Assembly: GCA_947095535.1 (NCBI GenBank)
Contig: OX352774.1
Coordinates: 8,184,001 to 8,248,000 of the forward strand
DNA from: Poecilobothrus nobilitatus
Lineage: Eukaryota; Arthropoda; Insecta; Diptera; Dolichopodidae
Direction: 5' to 3'
DNA length: 64,000 nucleotides
Positions 25,180 to 34,969 of this stretch are shown piece after piece. Each line of letters opens with the position of its first letter. Position 1 is the stretch's first letter. The translations under genes and the position numbers were made by a program. Under the pieces are notes generated by a model. It did not search any database. It was given only the letters and a program-made list of their open reading frames with translations, and was not told the origin of the DNA.

Positions 25180-25470
25180 CAATTACAATTCAAACAACCA
25201 TTATTCGTTACTGATTAAATTAATAATAGAGATTTAATAAAAGATACTATTTTCTTGCAAAAAAAAAAAAGTCGCCCGTAGAGGGGTAGTAACTTGTTTA
25301 TACTATTAGAGGGGGTGAAGTGTAAAAACTTGTCCCGTTTTTGCAAGGTTCGAACATATTCTACCTAATTTTCAAGTTTAAAGAGTATACATCTTAAAAT
25401 CTATATAACAATTACTATGTGCTCTACTCTAGAACATAATAAATCTAGAACTTAAAATACTACTCTAGAA

Positions 25471-25513
25471 CTTAAAATACCCGAATCATCAAATAATATT
25501 CGGGTATTTTAAG
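25471..25513. repeat. 16-bp perfect hairpin
   Basis: CTTAAAATACCCGAAT (25471-25486) and ATTCGGGTATTTTAAG (25498-25513) are exact reverse complements separated by 11 bases. Just upstream, TCTAGAACTTAAAATAC occurs twice in a row. The stem is shorter than a microRNA precursor. It may be a recombination by-product or a protein site. Confidence 0.75.
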
Positions 25514-25540
25514 GCGAACCCACTGAACCTAAGAGCATTT

Positions 25541-25720
25541 TCATGATACAACGACATTATTTGGCAACTTTTTTATGTTGCATCAAAATTCAGCAACATT
25601 TTCATGATGCAACATTTTGATGCAGTAATATTTTCATGATTCATCGACATCATTTGGCAACTTTTTTATATTGCATCAATGTTCAGCAACATATTCATGT
25701 TACAGCAACAAAAGATTTAA
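25541..25720 (+). repeat. Two-copy tandem repeat, 93-bp period
   Basis: TCATGATACAACGACATTAT then TTGGCAACTTTTTTATGTTG at 25541 recurs as TCATGATTCATCGACATCAT then TTGGCAACTTTTTTATATTG at 25634. Each unit contains TTGCATCA and CAGCAACAT words, so parts can pair with each other. Confidence 0.7.
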
Positions 25721-26399
25721 AAAAAAAATGTTTTTTTGCTTTTTTGGATTCTACACTCTTAATAACATCCACAAAATGAATTTCAGCTAAATCTATTTTT
25801 TTTTTTCGAAAACCCATCACAACACTCATAGTATATTATATACTACGAGTAAAATATATAACGGTTTAAGTAAAATACTACAAAATGTTAAGAAAATTTT
25901 ATAATTTTTCGGCCATTAGATGGCGGAATCGGGCCTAATGGCATATATATTCGGAAACTTGGAAAAATAAAGTACCGTTATGTGCTGACGTCATCTTAAT
26001 CAGTTCGTCACCCCTCTTCGGAAGTTTATCCGTTTTTAGGTATGTTTAAGTGAGTTTACGTGTCATTGCTCTTTACGTAATGCGGTATATAAACAACTTT
26101 TTTTTACAACTATAAAAAAATTATAATTTTATTACTTGACTAACTTGGAAAAGTACAGTTTTGTATTTTCCTTGCTCATAAATAATACAAAAATTAAGAA
26201 CAAAAATGAGGGAAATGTCCGCTTTAAAAAAAATATATATATATTTTTTAAGTACAATTTAATTTATTTTTAATTTGATTAAATAATTTAAATCGGACAG
26301 TTCCGTTAGCCAAAAAATTCCAAAATGTTGAGTTTTATTAATGTAATCAGTATTCCGAATTTTTTGTCATTCAAATTGAAATGTTATAGATTCATTTTA

Positions 26400-26640
26400 T
26401 CAGACGCTGTAAGTGAATAGCGCACCACCGAATAAGGGAGTACAACGGGTTGTAGGCCCTAGATGTACGGACATTTAGAAGCCTCCTCCCTCTTAATAAC
26501 ATGAAATTATAATGTCCTCAAGTATATAATTGACGTAAAAATAGCTTCACCGCAGTTTTGAAGGTGCACTACGGACCTAAAGTCTATAGTGATTAAAGTC
26601 TGTCGGGCTAGTTCAGTCTTTATCAATAAAACAAAAATAT
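26400..26640 (+). mobile_element. Probable non-LTR retrotransposon 3' end
   Basis: TTTGAAGGTGCACTACGGAC then CTAAAGTCTATAGTGATTAA (26559-26598) parallels TTTGAAGATACATTACGGAC then CTAAAT at 40237, which follows a recognisable reverse-transcriptase tail. Both end in an A-rich tail shortly afterwards. This copy carries only the untranslated region, consistent with strong 5' truncation. The assignment depends on similarity to the 40-kb copy. Confidence 0.45.
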
Positions 26641-27576
26641 CATATAAGTTTAATGATGAGAAATTGGTTTTGGCTTCGGCTTAGTAATAAGTATAATAAA
26701 TGAATGAATTAAGTATTTTTTTTTTCTTAAAATGATATACAAAATTATATGATTATTTCAATATTCTTAGCATTATTTCACAGTTTAGTTCTTAAGACAG
26801 TTATTTACAATTTAATTTGATTTTAAAGTGAGACTTCAAAGTATTTTTGTTTTCTTTTTTAATGAATTTAAAGAATACCATATAGAATGAAATCTGTTAG
26901 CAACAAAATATTTCTATTTCAACATCTTTGAACCAAATAAAAAATGATAAATTCAATATGTGTCTAGTAATTGTTTTTTTTTTTGTTTTTAATTTTATTT
27001 TATTTTTTATCATTTTTTTTTTTCTTCTTTTTGCTTTTTTATTTTTTTTGGTGACCAAGACCCACGCAATCTTTTATCTCGCCAAAAAAAAAAAAAAAAA
27101 TAATAGTTGAAAAAAAATAAAATAAAAGCTTTTATGGTTTTTTAATATATCTTAGTTTTTTTTTTTTTTTGTTTTTTGTCTCTTTCTTTTATAATATATT
27201 TATTTATTGTCTCATTAGAATTCTGATGTGATATGAGTACATTTCCTATTTTTAAAAATATTTTGCAAAAAAAGGTGCTTTGATATTTATTTACTGTTTT
27301 TTATATTTTATAGGTAAATATATGTATGTATATTTTTTTTACTAAAATGAATAAAAAGAAAAAGAACAGTAAAGCCTGGTTAATTGAAACAACTTAAGGA
27401 TTAAATATAAAATAGATCTATTACGAGGTTGTTTTGATTTAAATACAAAATAAATTCTTAATCTAATAATACCATTTTTGTATAGTATTCACATTCGTAA
27501 GTTTCATTTGCAAAAATAACAAAAAAAAAAAATACATTTTTTTTTAAATATGTCTATAACGGAATGGTATTGACTG

Positions 27577-27660
27577 ACATCTTTCAATCACGTTTTTTTA
27601 AATCTCGTTTCTTAAAATCTAGCGTTTTTATATCTCGTGTCGCCTTTGGCGATTTTTTTT
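27577..27660 (+). repeat. Fragment of AAATCTCGTGTC-type minisatellite
   Basis: TTAAATCTCGTTTCTTAAAA, then TCTAGCG...TATATCTCGTGTCGCC, resembles the ~16-bp repeats that make up the arms of the Foldback-like element at 41.4 kb. Only about three degenerate units are present. Confidence 0.45.
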
Positions 27661-27699
27661 TAATAAGGAAAGAAAAGTAGAAATGCAAAAAATACATGT

Positions 27700-27838
27700 T
27701 TCAAATGGTATGTAAAAAGAATTATGTGGGATTTTAAGGTTGATTTCAAAATCAGAGTTTCAAAAATTTGTTTGGCGGAAGTGAATACGGCAGTGGATTT
27801 TTTGTCGGATTTTTTTTTAAATGCTTTAATAATAAAAT
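27700..27838 (+). repeat. Host repeat into which the mariner inserted (left part)
   Basis: GATTTTAAGGTTGATTTCAA then AATCAGAGTTTC...TTTGTTTGGCGGAAGTG resembles the repeat units at 60225-60400. The sequence right of the mariner (28753-28800, GGAATTTTAAAATTGCTTTC) is the same type. The transposon therefore landed within, or next to, a member of this repeat. Confidence 0.5.
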
Positions 27839-27839
27839 A

Positions 27840-27870
27840 AAGGGTTTTCCAATTTGAGTGATATGATTTC
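27840..27870 (+). repeat. Left terminal inverted repeat of mariner
   Basis: Exactly matches the reverse complement of 28708-28738 over 31 bp and begins directly after the TA at 27838-27839. Perfect identity of the ends contrasts with the decay of the gene between them. Confidence 0.95.
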
Positions 27871-27952
27871 TAAGTAACGTTTCGGCCATTTGTAGTATGT
27901 CATGATCTGTCTTTTTTTTTTCATTGTATTTAGTAATATTTACGATTTCATC

Positions 27953-28654
27953 ATAGAGAGATATACGCAAGAACAACGTTTACAAATTATTCAATTTTAT
28001 TGTCAAAATAATCGTTCTCCAATTGCAACTTTTCGTGCGCTTAATAGTACGGTAAATAAACAAAACTGTCGATTCTGGTGCGAAGAAAATCCACACATTA
28101 TTCATGAACAACCATTACATTCACCTAAATTGACAGTTTGGTGTGGTTTTTGGTCTGGTGGAATCATCGGTCCGTACTTCTTTCGAAATGAAGCTGGTAA
28201 CATCGTACTGTCAAAGGAGAGCGGTATAGATCGATGATAACCAAATTTTTATGACCGAAATTGGAAGAAGTTGATCTTGACAACATCTGGTTTCAACAAG
28301 ACGGGGCTACGTGCCATACAGCACGTGCAACAACTGAATTATTGCGAGAAAAGTTTGGAGATTCGATTATTTCAAGAAATTGTGACATTCAATGGCCTCC
28401 AAGAAGTTGTGATTTAATACCATTAGACTATTTCTTGTGGAGTTATTTGAAGTCATTGGTCTTTAGCAATAAACCAGACTCTCTTCAAAGCTTTCGAAAT
28501 CAATATTGAACGTGCTATTCATGACATACGACTTGATTTAGTGGAAAAATTGCTCGAAAATTGGGTTTATCGAATTCGTTCCTGCAAAAGAAGTCGAGTA
28601 GGCCATTTGAATGACTATTCAGAACTTAATTGTATCGATTGTACTTCACATTAA
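27953..28654 (+). pseudogene. Mariner transposase pseudogene, DD41D type
   Basis: The normal start ATG appears as ATA at 27953, before ERYTQEQRLQIIQFYCQ. The N-terminal helix-turn-helix start is followed directly by VNKQNCRFW, so about the middle third of the protein is missing, including the first catalytic Asp. The part after the deletion reads VWCGFWSGGIIGPYFF. A frameshift occurs near 28212, a TGA replaces a Trp codon at 28252-28254, then WFQQDGATCHTA and CDLIPLDYFLW hold the second and third Asp, 41 residues apart. A second frameshift lies near 28488, and the C-terminus HDIRLDLVEKLLENW runs to TAA at 28652. It cannot make an active enzyme. The 41-residue spacing points to the rosa-like DD41D group. 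Confidence 0.92.
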
Positions 28655-28759
28655 ATAAAAAAACATTTGAATTTTCTTAACAACTAGTGTGTTTTTTTTT
28701 TTGAAAAGAAATCATATCACTCAAATTGGAAAACCCTTTATTTATGTAAAAAAAATAAT

Positions 28760-29650
28760 TAACAGGAATTTTAAAATTGCTTTCAAAATCAAGGTTATAC
28801 GGTTTTTCCAAAATATAAATATGTATATATGTATGCAATATTTTAAATTAGGAGTTACTTAATATTTGGTTACAAAATTAAGTTTTATTGAAAAGTGTCT
28901 GAATATACCACTGACAACAATATTGATATAATATTCAAGATCATAAATATATTCAATTTATCAAATATTTAATATAGAATATGCTGTAAAAAAATTGCAG
29001 CTATAAAAAATTGCCGATTGTTGTGATTGGATTTTGAGTTTTTGGATATTTAAATTCGTTAGGCTTCTAGGAGTACATATCAAATATATTAAACTATCTA
29101 CATATTTCAAAAACGCTTACGATTATAAATTTATAATGAATTTTTCATACAACAGATATTGTATATAGGTTAATAACTATTTATATTGGAAAAATAACAG
29201 TCGAGGTCTGGATTTAATTAAAAATTATTTTTGTCAAAATTATAATTGTTAGTCACTGTTTAAGTAAAATTGAAGTAAAAGATAAAGTGCATAATTGAAT
29301 GAAAAATTTTTTTTCCTTTTGTTTTTTACATTATTTTTAGTCTCATATTAAATGATTGCACAACGTTAAAAATTTTTTTTCTTTTTTGCTACTTATCTGA
29401 TAATTTTTTAGTATATGTATTTATTTAGTTCTATATTCTATGTTCTATATATATTATATGGAAAACACAATTTTAATCGGGTTTACACTTAAAGTTTATA
29501 GAAATATAATCTTCATTAACTTTTATTCATTCATATCATTCATATAATATGTAATAACGTTAATGTTACTAATTTCATTCGTTCAGTTATTTTTTAAACC
29601 AAAAAAAAAAAAAAAATATTCTTATATAGATAACTAAAGATATTTCTTTA
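28760..29650. other. Intronic stretch without recognised features
   Basis: A+T-rich sequence with T-runs near 29309-29316 and 29371-29381. No gene, RNA or element end was recognised beyond the repeat sequence flanking the mariner. Confidence 0.5.
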
Positions 29651-29651
29651 T

Positions 29652-30241
29652 AGGGCGTTTTTTTTTTCTCATCAGAGTAGAGTCAGAGCTGTCAAGCAAA
29701 AAAATTGTGTTTCTTTTTATGCTCAGATTATCCAGATTATCCATTTTGTGTTCCTTTTTTAACTTGCAGGGTGCTCAGAGCGCGATCTGTGAGCTCGTAA
29801 AAATTTCTCAGATTTCACAGAGTTGTCAAAAAATAAAACGTCAAATTAAAAATAAAATAATAAAAATGCCATTAAAAAAAAGTTTCGTGATGAATAAACA
29901 TTATGAAATAAATAAACAGTTTTTTTAATTTTTTTTTTTTAAATATTAAGTAAAATAATAATATAATTATATTTTTTAAAATATAAATTAAATAGAAATT
30001 TGATAAACAATTATTTTCAATATATAAATCAAATGTGTTTTCTTTTAAATTTCAATTTTATAAAATAAATTTTGATGCAGTGAAAAAATAATGACATTAG
30101 CAAATAATTTGGATAAAAATTGGCAATTTGTACTCTGAGCGTTTTTTTAACTCAGAGCTGTCAGAGTTCAGATAAAAGTTTGCTCTGAGCGCTCGACATC
30201 TGCTCTAAGCATTGATCTGATGAGAAAAAGAAAAACCCCTT
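29652..30241. mobile_element. 590-bp terminal-inverted-repeat element
   Basis: The left end is AGGGCGTTTTTTTTTTCTCA then TCAGA. The right end in reverse complement is AGGGGTTTTTCTTTTTCTCA then TCAGA. Inside, CAGAGCTGTCA lies near both ends in opposite orientation, and CTCAGAGC or CTCTGAGC words are repeated. TA lies outside each end if the element is taken as GGGCG...CCCCT, suggesting a TA target duplication as in Tc1/mariner, though the boundary is one base uncertain. The open frame at 29707-29928 has no recognisable domain. Confidence 0.65.
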
Positions 30242-31020
30242 AGATTACTTATTTATATTATAGATGTAAATGTATTGTATAGATGTGAAAAAAAAAAAAA
30301 AAATTGAAAATGCATCTAATTCTGTCCACTTAAATAACTTAATATTTCCTATTTGCTAACAATATCGTAATAGTTTCTTGTAATAGTTGGTTGAATGTAA
30401 AATAATTGCCGATTTTAAAATAAAATTATAAATTTAGGAACTATGATTCAAAAAAACTTCAATAGATATGTTAAATTAGATCTTGACTTAAATTAATTCC
30501 CTAAATCCATTTATAATATTATTTCATATTGTTTATATAATAATTTCAAATTCAACGTACATATAATTATGTTCATATTCAACAACGCAATTTATATTCG
30601 TTTTAAAATCTTTAAATAATGCATTATGATTAAAACTAAATTCGTATGATTTCTTAATGATTGTAAATAGAATTCTGTCAATTTTTTCTACATTTTTAAC
30701 ACTGCATTTTAAGCGATGTTAATTCAAAGTTAAGAAATCAATTAAAGTAGCAAATCTTAAAACTAAACTTTATCCTGTTATATTAAAATTTATCCAAAAT
30801 TTAAACCATTCTAAAAAATTAAAATTATACATGAATTAAAGAAATTTCTAACCTCTTTCGGCAAAGCTAACAAAATAACTGTGGAAGAAGTATATAATGT
30901 CTCGTAAATCCTAAAAGACAAAAGTGAATATATAATTCTCTAATTCGGATTTTAATGCAAATTAATTATTAGCAATAAAATTTCATTTTTAGTGCATTTT
31001 CAAATGTGCCTATTAATTTC
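30242..31020. other. Intronic stretch without recognised features
   Basis: A+T-rich sequence with a poly(A) run near 30288-30303. No feature was recognised. Confidence 0.5.
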
Positions 31021-31169
31021 AGTCTACTTGTCCGTCTAGATCTTTACAAAACATCTACACCGTTTAAAATAAAGCAAAGTAATTTTAACTACGGATAAGT
31101 ATCGCAAAAAATTAATTTTGTGGAACAACTTTTCTATAGTCCAACCCATTACGATAGCTTTTATACGAT
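31020..31169 (-). repeat. Family G end fragment, split by a SINE
   Basis: TCTACACCGTTTAAAATAAA then GCAAAGTAATTTTAACTACG, and ATTTTGTGGAACAACTTTTC, are the reverse of the family G terminal module seen at 33360-33480 and 45170-45290. The same module appears in this orientation at 6075-6190, and a diverged fragment near 34060-34110. The SINE at 31179 lies immediately to the right. Confidence 0.55.
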
Positions 31170-31178
31170 AGCTACTTT

Positions 31179-31370
31179 TTTGTTTTTTTAATGTATTTCT
31201 CTGCCACATAAATGTGGACAGGAAATTACACAGCCTTTCTTGTTCAGGCGTCGCTGTAAATGTCGTAAGGGGGAATAACTCTTACGACGTGTGTGCGATT
31301 CGAGCCGACACTCCCTCGGTGTTTACAGCCTATTTTATACGCTCTTACCCACAAGGCCCCCGAGGCCCCT
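31179..31370 (-). mobile_element. tRNA-derived SINE, copy 2, with target duplication
   Basis: On the reverse strand: AGGGGCCTCGGGGGCCTTGT, then GGGTAAGAGCG (A-box), GGCTCGAATCGC (B-box, close to GGTTCGANTCC), a tRNA-unrelated body with GTCGTAAGAG and TTACAGCGACGCC, ACATTTATGTGGCAG, and an A-rich tail. Positions 31170-31178 and 31371-31379 are the same 9 bases, AGCTACTTT, a target-site duplication typical of LINE-driven insertion. It is about 192 bp long. The clean duplication and well-kept A and B boxes suggest this is the youngest of the three copies. Confidence 0.88.
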
Positions 31371-31379
31371 AGCTACTTT

Positions 31380-32690
31380 ATAAGCTTTTTAAATATATGG
31401 TTTTGTCATACGGTATTTCAATTTACCGGTATGTGAAACTCAATTTTGCAAAATTCTTGACTCCTTCTATCTTCCAGTTGTTCCAACAACTTTTCTTAAT
31501 AATATAAATATAGGGATGGTTACCTTGAAATTGACGAAAATGTGACATTACTTCGCAATTTTTTCTCAATGTACGAAATTAGGTATGTATATTTAAGTTA
31601 TAAATAGAATTACCTAATCATGAAACGAAACTAAAAATTATATAAATAATATTCGGTATTAAGTAAAAGTTTACAAATCCGAAAATGTTTGTATGTTATT
31701 TCAAAATTAATAAATTAAGTTTCTTAGTCTTAGTCCCTTAGTTTAGACTCTAGAATAAAGCGTAATCCTTTTATGAGCGTATAAAACTTGAACTACCTAC
31801 AATAGTTTTTTTACGCGCTAGCCAAACACTAGGAAAGCCAACACTAGGGAATTTGGAAAGATTTCCTTTCTACATTGTTGGTGTAGGTTTGATTAATTAA
31901 TTTACCGTTTATGATTGTTGTCGAATAACCGATTAATATCTATTTTCGGAATATATTTTAAATTTTTTTATAATAATAAATTTCAAATAAAAATAAACTG
32001 TTTAAAGTACAAAATGTACCGGCCAAAGTACTGTGAAGATTAAGTGTGTGTTTATCAGCCGAATTGGTATATTGGATATATATCATAATTTTTATTTCTT
32101 CATCCATTCTGTTTTTGAAAATTTTTCTTGTATATATCTATATGGTTTGACTTTATGCAGTTTTAAAGTTAAATATACCGGATATATAAAAACAAGTTAA
32201 AACAATCATTTATTCTTAATCTTTATTACAATTTTGATGCTCAATTATATAATGATTTCGTAATTTTAGAAGATTTTATATATGTATACAATTACAATGC
32301 AATAAAAATGATAACCTTTTAGTGATCATAAATAATTATTCAACACGTGTAAAATCTTATGATCAATTCATTCTAAATATTAAATTTAAAATCGATTTTA
32401 ATGAAAAAACAAAAAAAAAACAATCGATTTAATTATTATTCTGTATTTAAATCGATTTAATACCATATTTTTTTAAATTTTGATGAAAACAAAAAAATTT
32501 CAAAACTCCAGGAATTGAAATGAAAATTTATTTATTTATTCCAACAAGTTTATCCTGCAAAGAAGAAAACAATTTTACATGAAAAATTGTATATTATATA
32601 TGTAAGTATGTATAAAAAGTATAAAAAAATATTAAATTTTATAACAAGGGCAATAATAAAAATGGGACAAAACAAGGGCAATATTAAAAA
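31380..32690. other. Intronic stretch without recognised genes
   Basis: Contains CACTAGG repeated near 31829 and 31843, and AACAAGGGCAATA repeated near 32643 and 32672. No coding or RNA feature is recognised. Confidence 0.45.
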
Positions 32691-32698
32691 AATAAAAT

Positions 32699-33530
32699 AA
32701 CAAGGTAGAATGTAAACCAACGGTTTTTAAAAGCGCACATTTCCAAAATACAATACAAACTGTTTAGAATTGTGACTTGCACAAAAATTTGAAAATTTAA
32801 AAAATAAAATGTAAGAAATTTTTTGTAATAAGAAAATATGTGAAAATAACACTTTTCTGGAATTTTGAGGGGCTGTAAGTCCGTAACCCTTCATAACTAA
32901 AAAAAACCGTTAACACACGTAAAAATATATTACTGGAGCTTTAATTTTTATATCTTGCCGAAGGAAAATTTTTACATGTGCTTAAATTACAGGTGCCTAA
33001 AAATAGCAAATTTTCAATTTTCCAGCCCTAATACCTCTTAAACAGGATTTTCTAAGGAAACTTATACTAATTAAAAAAGTTCTTTCTTGTCTCAAAATTT
33101 CAGGTTCCTATCTAAAGGGCCGGGCTTATGAGAAAAGAAATTTCGTCCAAAATGTGGTTTTCACATAACGGTAAATTTAAATACTAAAATATTAAATAAA
33201 TAATTGTATAATTTTGATTTAAATTTATAAAGTTAAAAAAAATACCTGTCGCATGATGTTTTCAGATTAAAAAAATCTTAAGCAGAACATAAGATATATG
33301 CATTTAAAAATAGGGCTTTTTCAAAGTTTGAGGGGCTGTAGCTCCGTAATGGATGGGTCTACATGAAAAAGTTGTTCCACAAAATTATTTTTTTTTATGA
33401 GACGTACCCATGGTTAAAAATTTTTTTTTCTCTATCTTTAATGGTGTAGAAGTTTTGGAAACAGACGGACGGACGAACGGACAGAGTGAAACTAATAAGC
33501 ACATTTTTTTTAAATTTTTTTGGAAATGGA
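32699..33530 (+). repeat. Dispersed repeat family G, copy at 32.7 kb
   Basis: Begins AACAAGGTAGAATGTAAACC, then AACGGTTTTTAAAAGCGCAC, and aligns along its length with 44514-45350. Shared landmarks are GTTTAGAATTGTGACTTGCA, AACACACGTAAAAATATATT, AGGGGCTGTAGCTCCGTAAT and CAGACGGACGGAC near the right end. The length is about 830 bp. There is no open frame, terminal repeat or poly(A) tail that I can define. It may be a non-autonomous transposon. Confidence 0.7.
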
Positions 33531-33619
33531 AAAAAAAAAGATGTAGAATTGTTTTGTATACAATAATTGCGCTTTATAAATTAATCAATTTCCAGAGTAC
33601 AGTTTGTTATCATCGATAG

Positions 33620-34460
33620 GAATTTTTTTTTTTTTTTCGTTCTTCTTCTATATTTCATTTATGAATTTAATAATGCAACATTGTTGCAATAATTGTTGTT
33701 TTTTGTTTTGTGCTTTTTTATTTGGAATAACAACAATATCCTTATCATGTTGAATAAATATTGAAATAAGTATATAAAAATTATTTTCATAAAGTTTTTC
33801 TTGTATTTTTACTAGTACGTTTCTAATGTCACTTAATTTGATTTTAATGAATTAACATTTATAACATTTAATTTTTAGTTATTCCAAGATACAATATAGT
33901 AATAACACTGACTATTTTAACAACATTGATTATTGAACTAAATATATAAACTACACCTTTTGGTATAGAAATCCATTTTTCGTATAATACTGTTTAATTA
34001 AAATTTCGTTTTATTAAAAAACTGTTTTCTGAAAAATCGTTTCTAAAGATAATTTGTTCGTCTATCAATTTACAAAACTTTTATACCGTTAAAGACGGAA
34101 CAATGAAATTTTAAGCCGGCATAAATCTCATCAAAATATTCTTCTTCTACTCATTTCTGAGCTACAGCCTCTCATCTTTCAGAATGTTTAATTATACCTC
34201 TAGTTCTGCTGAAAATTTTTTCAATCGAAAAATATCAAATAACATGTAATTTTTTAAATACATATATACATATAAAAATATATTGATTTTTAGTGTTTAA
34301 ATTTACTGTTATGTGAAAACCAAATTTTAAAAATGTTCGACTCTCCCGTATCTCTGAATTGATTTTAACAAGAATTTTGAAAAAAGAAATTAAGAATAAG
34401 TATAAGGTAGATACATCAGAAAAAAATTTATGTATTTACCCTTTAAGAGTTAAGAGTTAT
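33620..34460. other. Intronic stretch with a diverged family G fragment
   Basis: About 34020-34390 shows scattered family G words (TTTATACCGTTAAAGACGG, GAGCTACAGCC, GTGTTTAAATTTACCG) in reverse orientation, strongly diverged. The remainder is featureless. Confidence 0.4.
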
Positions 34461-34504
34461 TAGTTTAAAATTGAAATTTCGTTAGTACAGGTTTAAGGCC
34501 GTAA

Positions 34505-34960
34505 ATATGGCCGTCGTACGACAACAAAAAAACAGACAACCTATTGAAGCTATCACGGCGGGACATAGCCAGAGTAATAGGTGTGTTCACGGGACACTGG
34601 AAAATTGGTGAACATGCGGCCAGATTAGGTATTTCATTCAACACATCATACCGGAGTTGTGGTGAACAGAATGAGAAAGAAACCATTATACACTTCACGT
34701 GCAAATACCAGCGATTGCCAGGGCCAGAAGGGTAGCTCTGGGTAGCCATGAATTTAACGATTTTAGCGATCTAGCGGCTAAGCAACCTACAGAAATGATA
34801 AGGTTCCTGAATGTTGTGAAATGGATCTAAAATTAAATCCGATATAACCTAAGCATAAGTCCTGTGGTCACGGTAGTAGTAGCAAAACGGTGCTACCGCG
34901 CTAATTGTGGTCTTGTCACGGATGAGAGGACCAGTCACGTATACCAACCAACCAACCAAC
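34505..34960 (+). pseudogene. Jockey/R1-type non-LTR retrotransposon tail (copy B)
   Basis: The forward frame reads IWPSYDNKKTDNLLKLSRRD, IARVIGVFTGHWKIGEHAAR and LGISFNTSYRSCGEQNEKET, continuing IIHFTCKYQRLPGPEG to a stop at 34733. In the +1 frame LGSHEFNDFSDLAA...MIRFLNVVKWI then ends at 34829. This is the Cys/His tail after the RNase H region of R1/Jockey-clade reverse transcriptases, lacking everything upstream. A 3' untranslated region of about 100 bp ends in four CCAA repeats (near 34944-34960), a typical short tandem terminus. Copy A at 3.3 kb is the same family on the other strand. It is 5'-truncated with one frameshift. Confidence 0.85.
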
Positions 34961-34969
34961 AGGTTTAAA

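Larger units (their letters stand above)
24861..26027. mobile_element. 1.17-kb terminal-inverted-repeat element with nested structures
   Basis: The left end (24861-24895) has AAGCTTCCGCAAAGGGGTGA then TTAAGATGACGTCAT. The right end (25986-26027), read in reverse complement, has AAACTTCCGAAGAGGGGTGA then TTAAGATGACGTCA, with an 8-base indel. Both ends therefore carry TGACGTCA, the classic CRE palindrome. The interior holds a second inverted repeat (24976-25179), a 16-bp perfect hairpin (25471-25513) and a 93-bp tandem duplication (25541-25720). It encodes no transposase, so it would be non-autonomous. No clear target duplication was found. Confidence 0.7.
27840..28738 (+). mobile_element. Tc1/mariner (DD41D, rosa-like) element, internally deleted
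   Basis: An 899-bp element bounded by 31-bp perfect terminal inverted repeats (27840-27870 and 28708-28738, starting AAGGGTTTTCCAATTTGAGT), each flanked by a TA target duplication (27838-27839 and 28739-28740). Intact full-length relatives are longer, around 1.3 kb. Intact ends mean the copy could in principle still be recognised by a transposase made elsewhere, but its own gene is broken (see the pseudogene entry). Confidence 0.95.

Noticed and set aside
34465..34749. 94-codon reverse open frame
   Set aside because: Antisense shadow of retrotransposon copy B.
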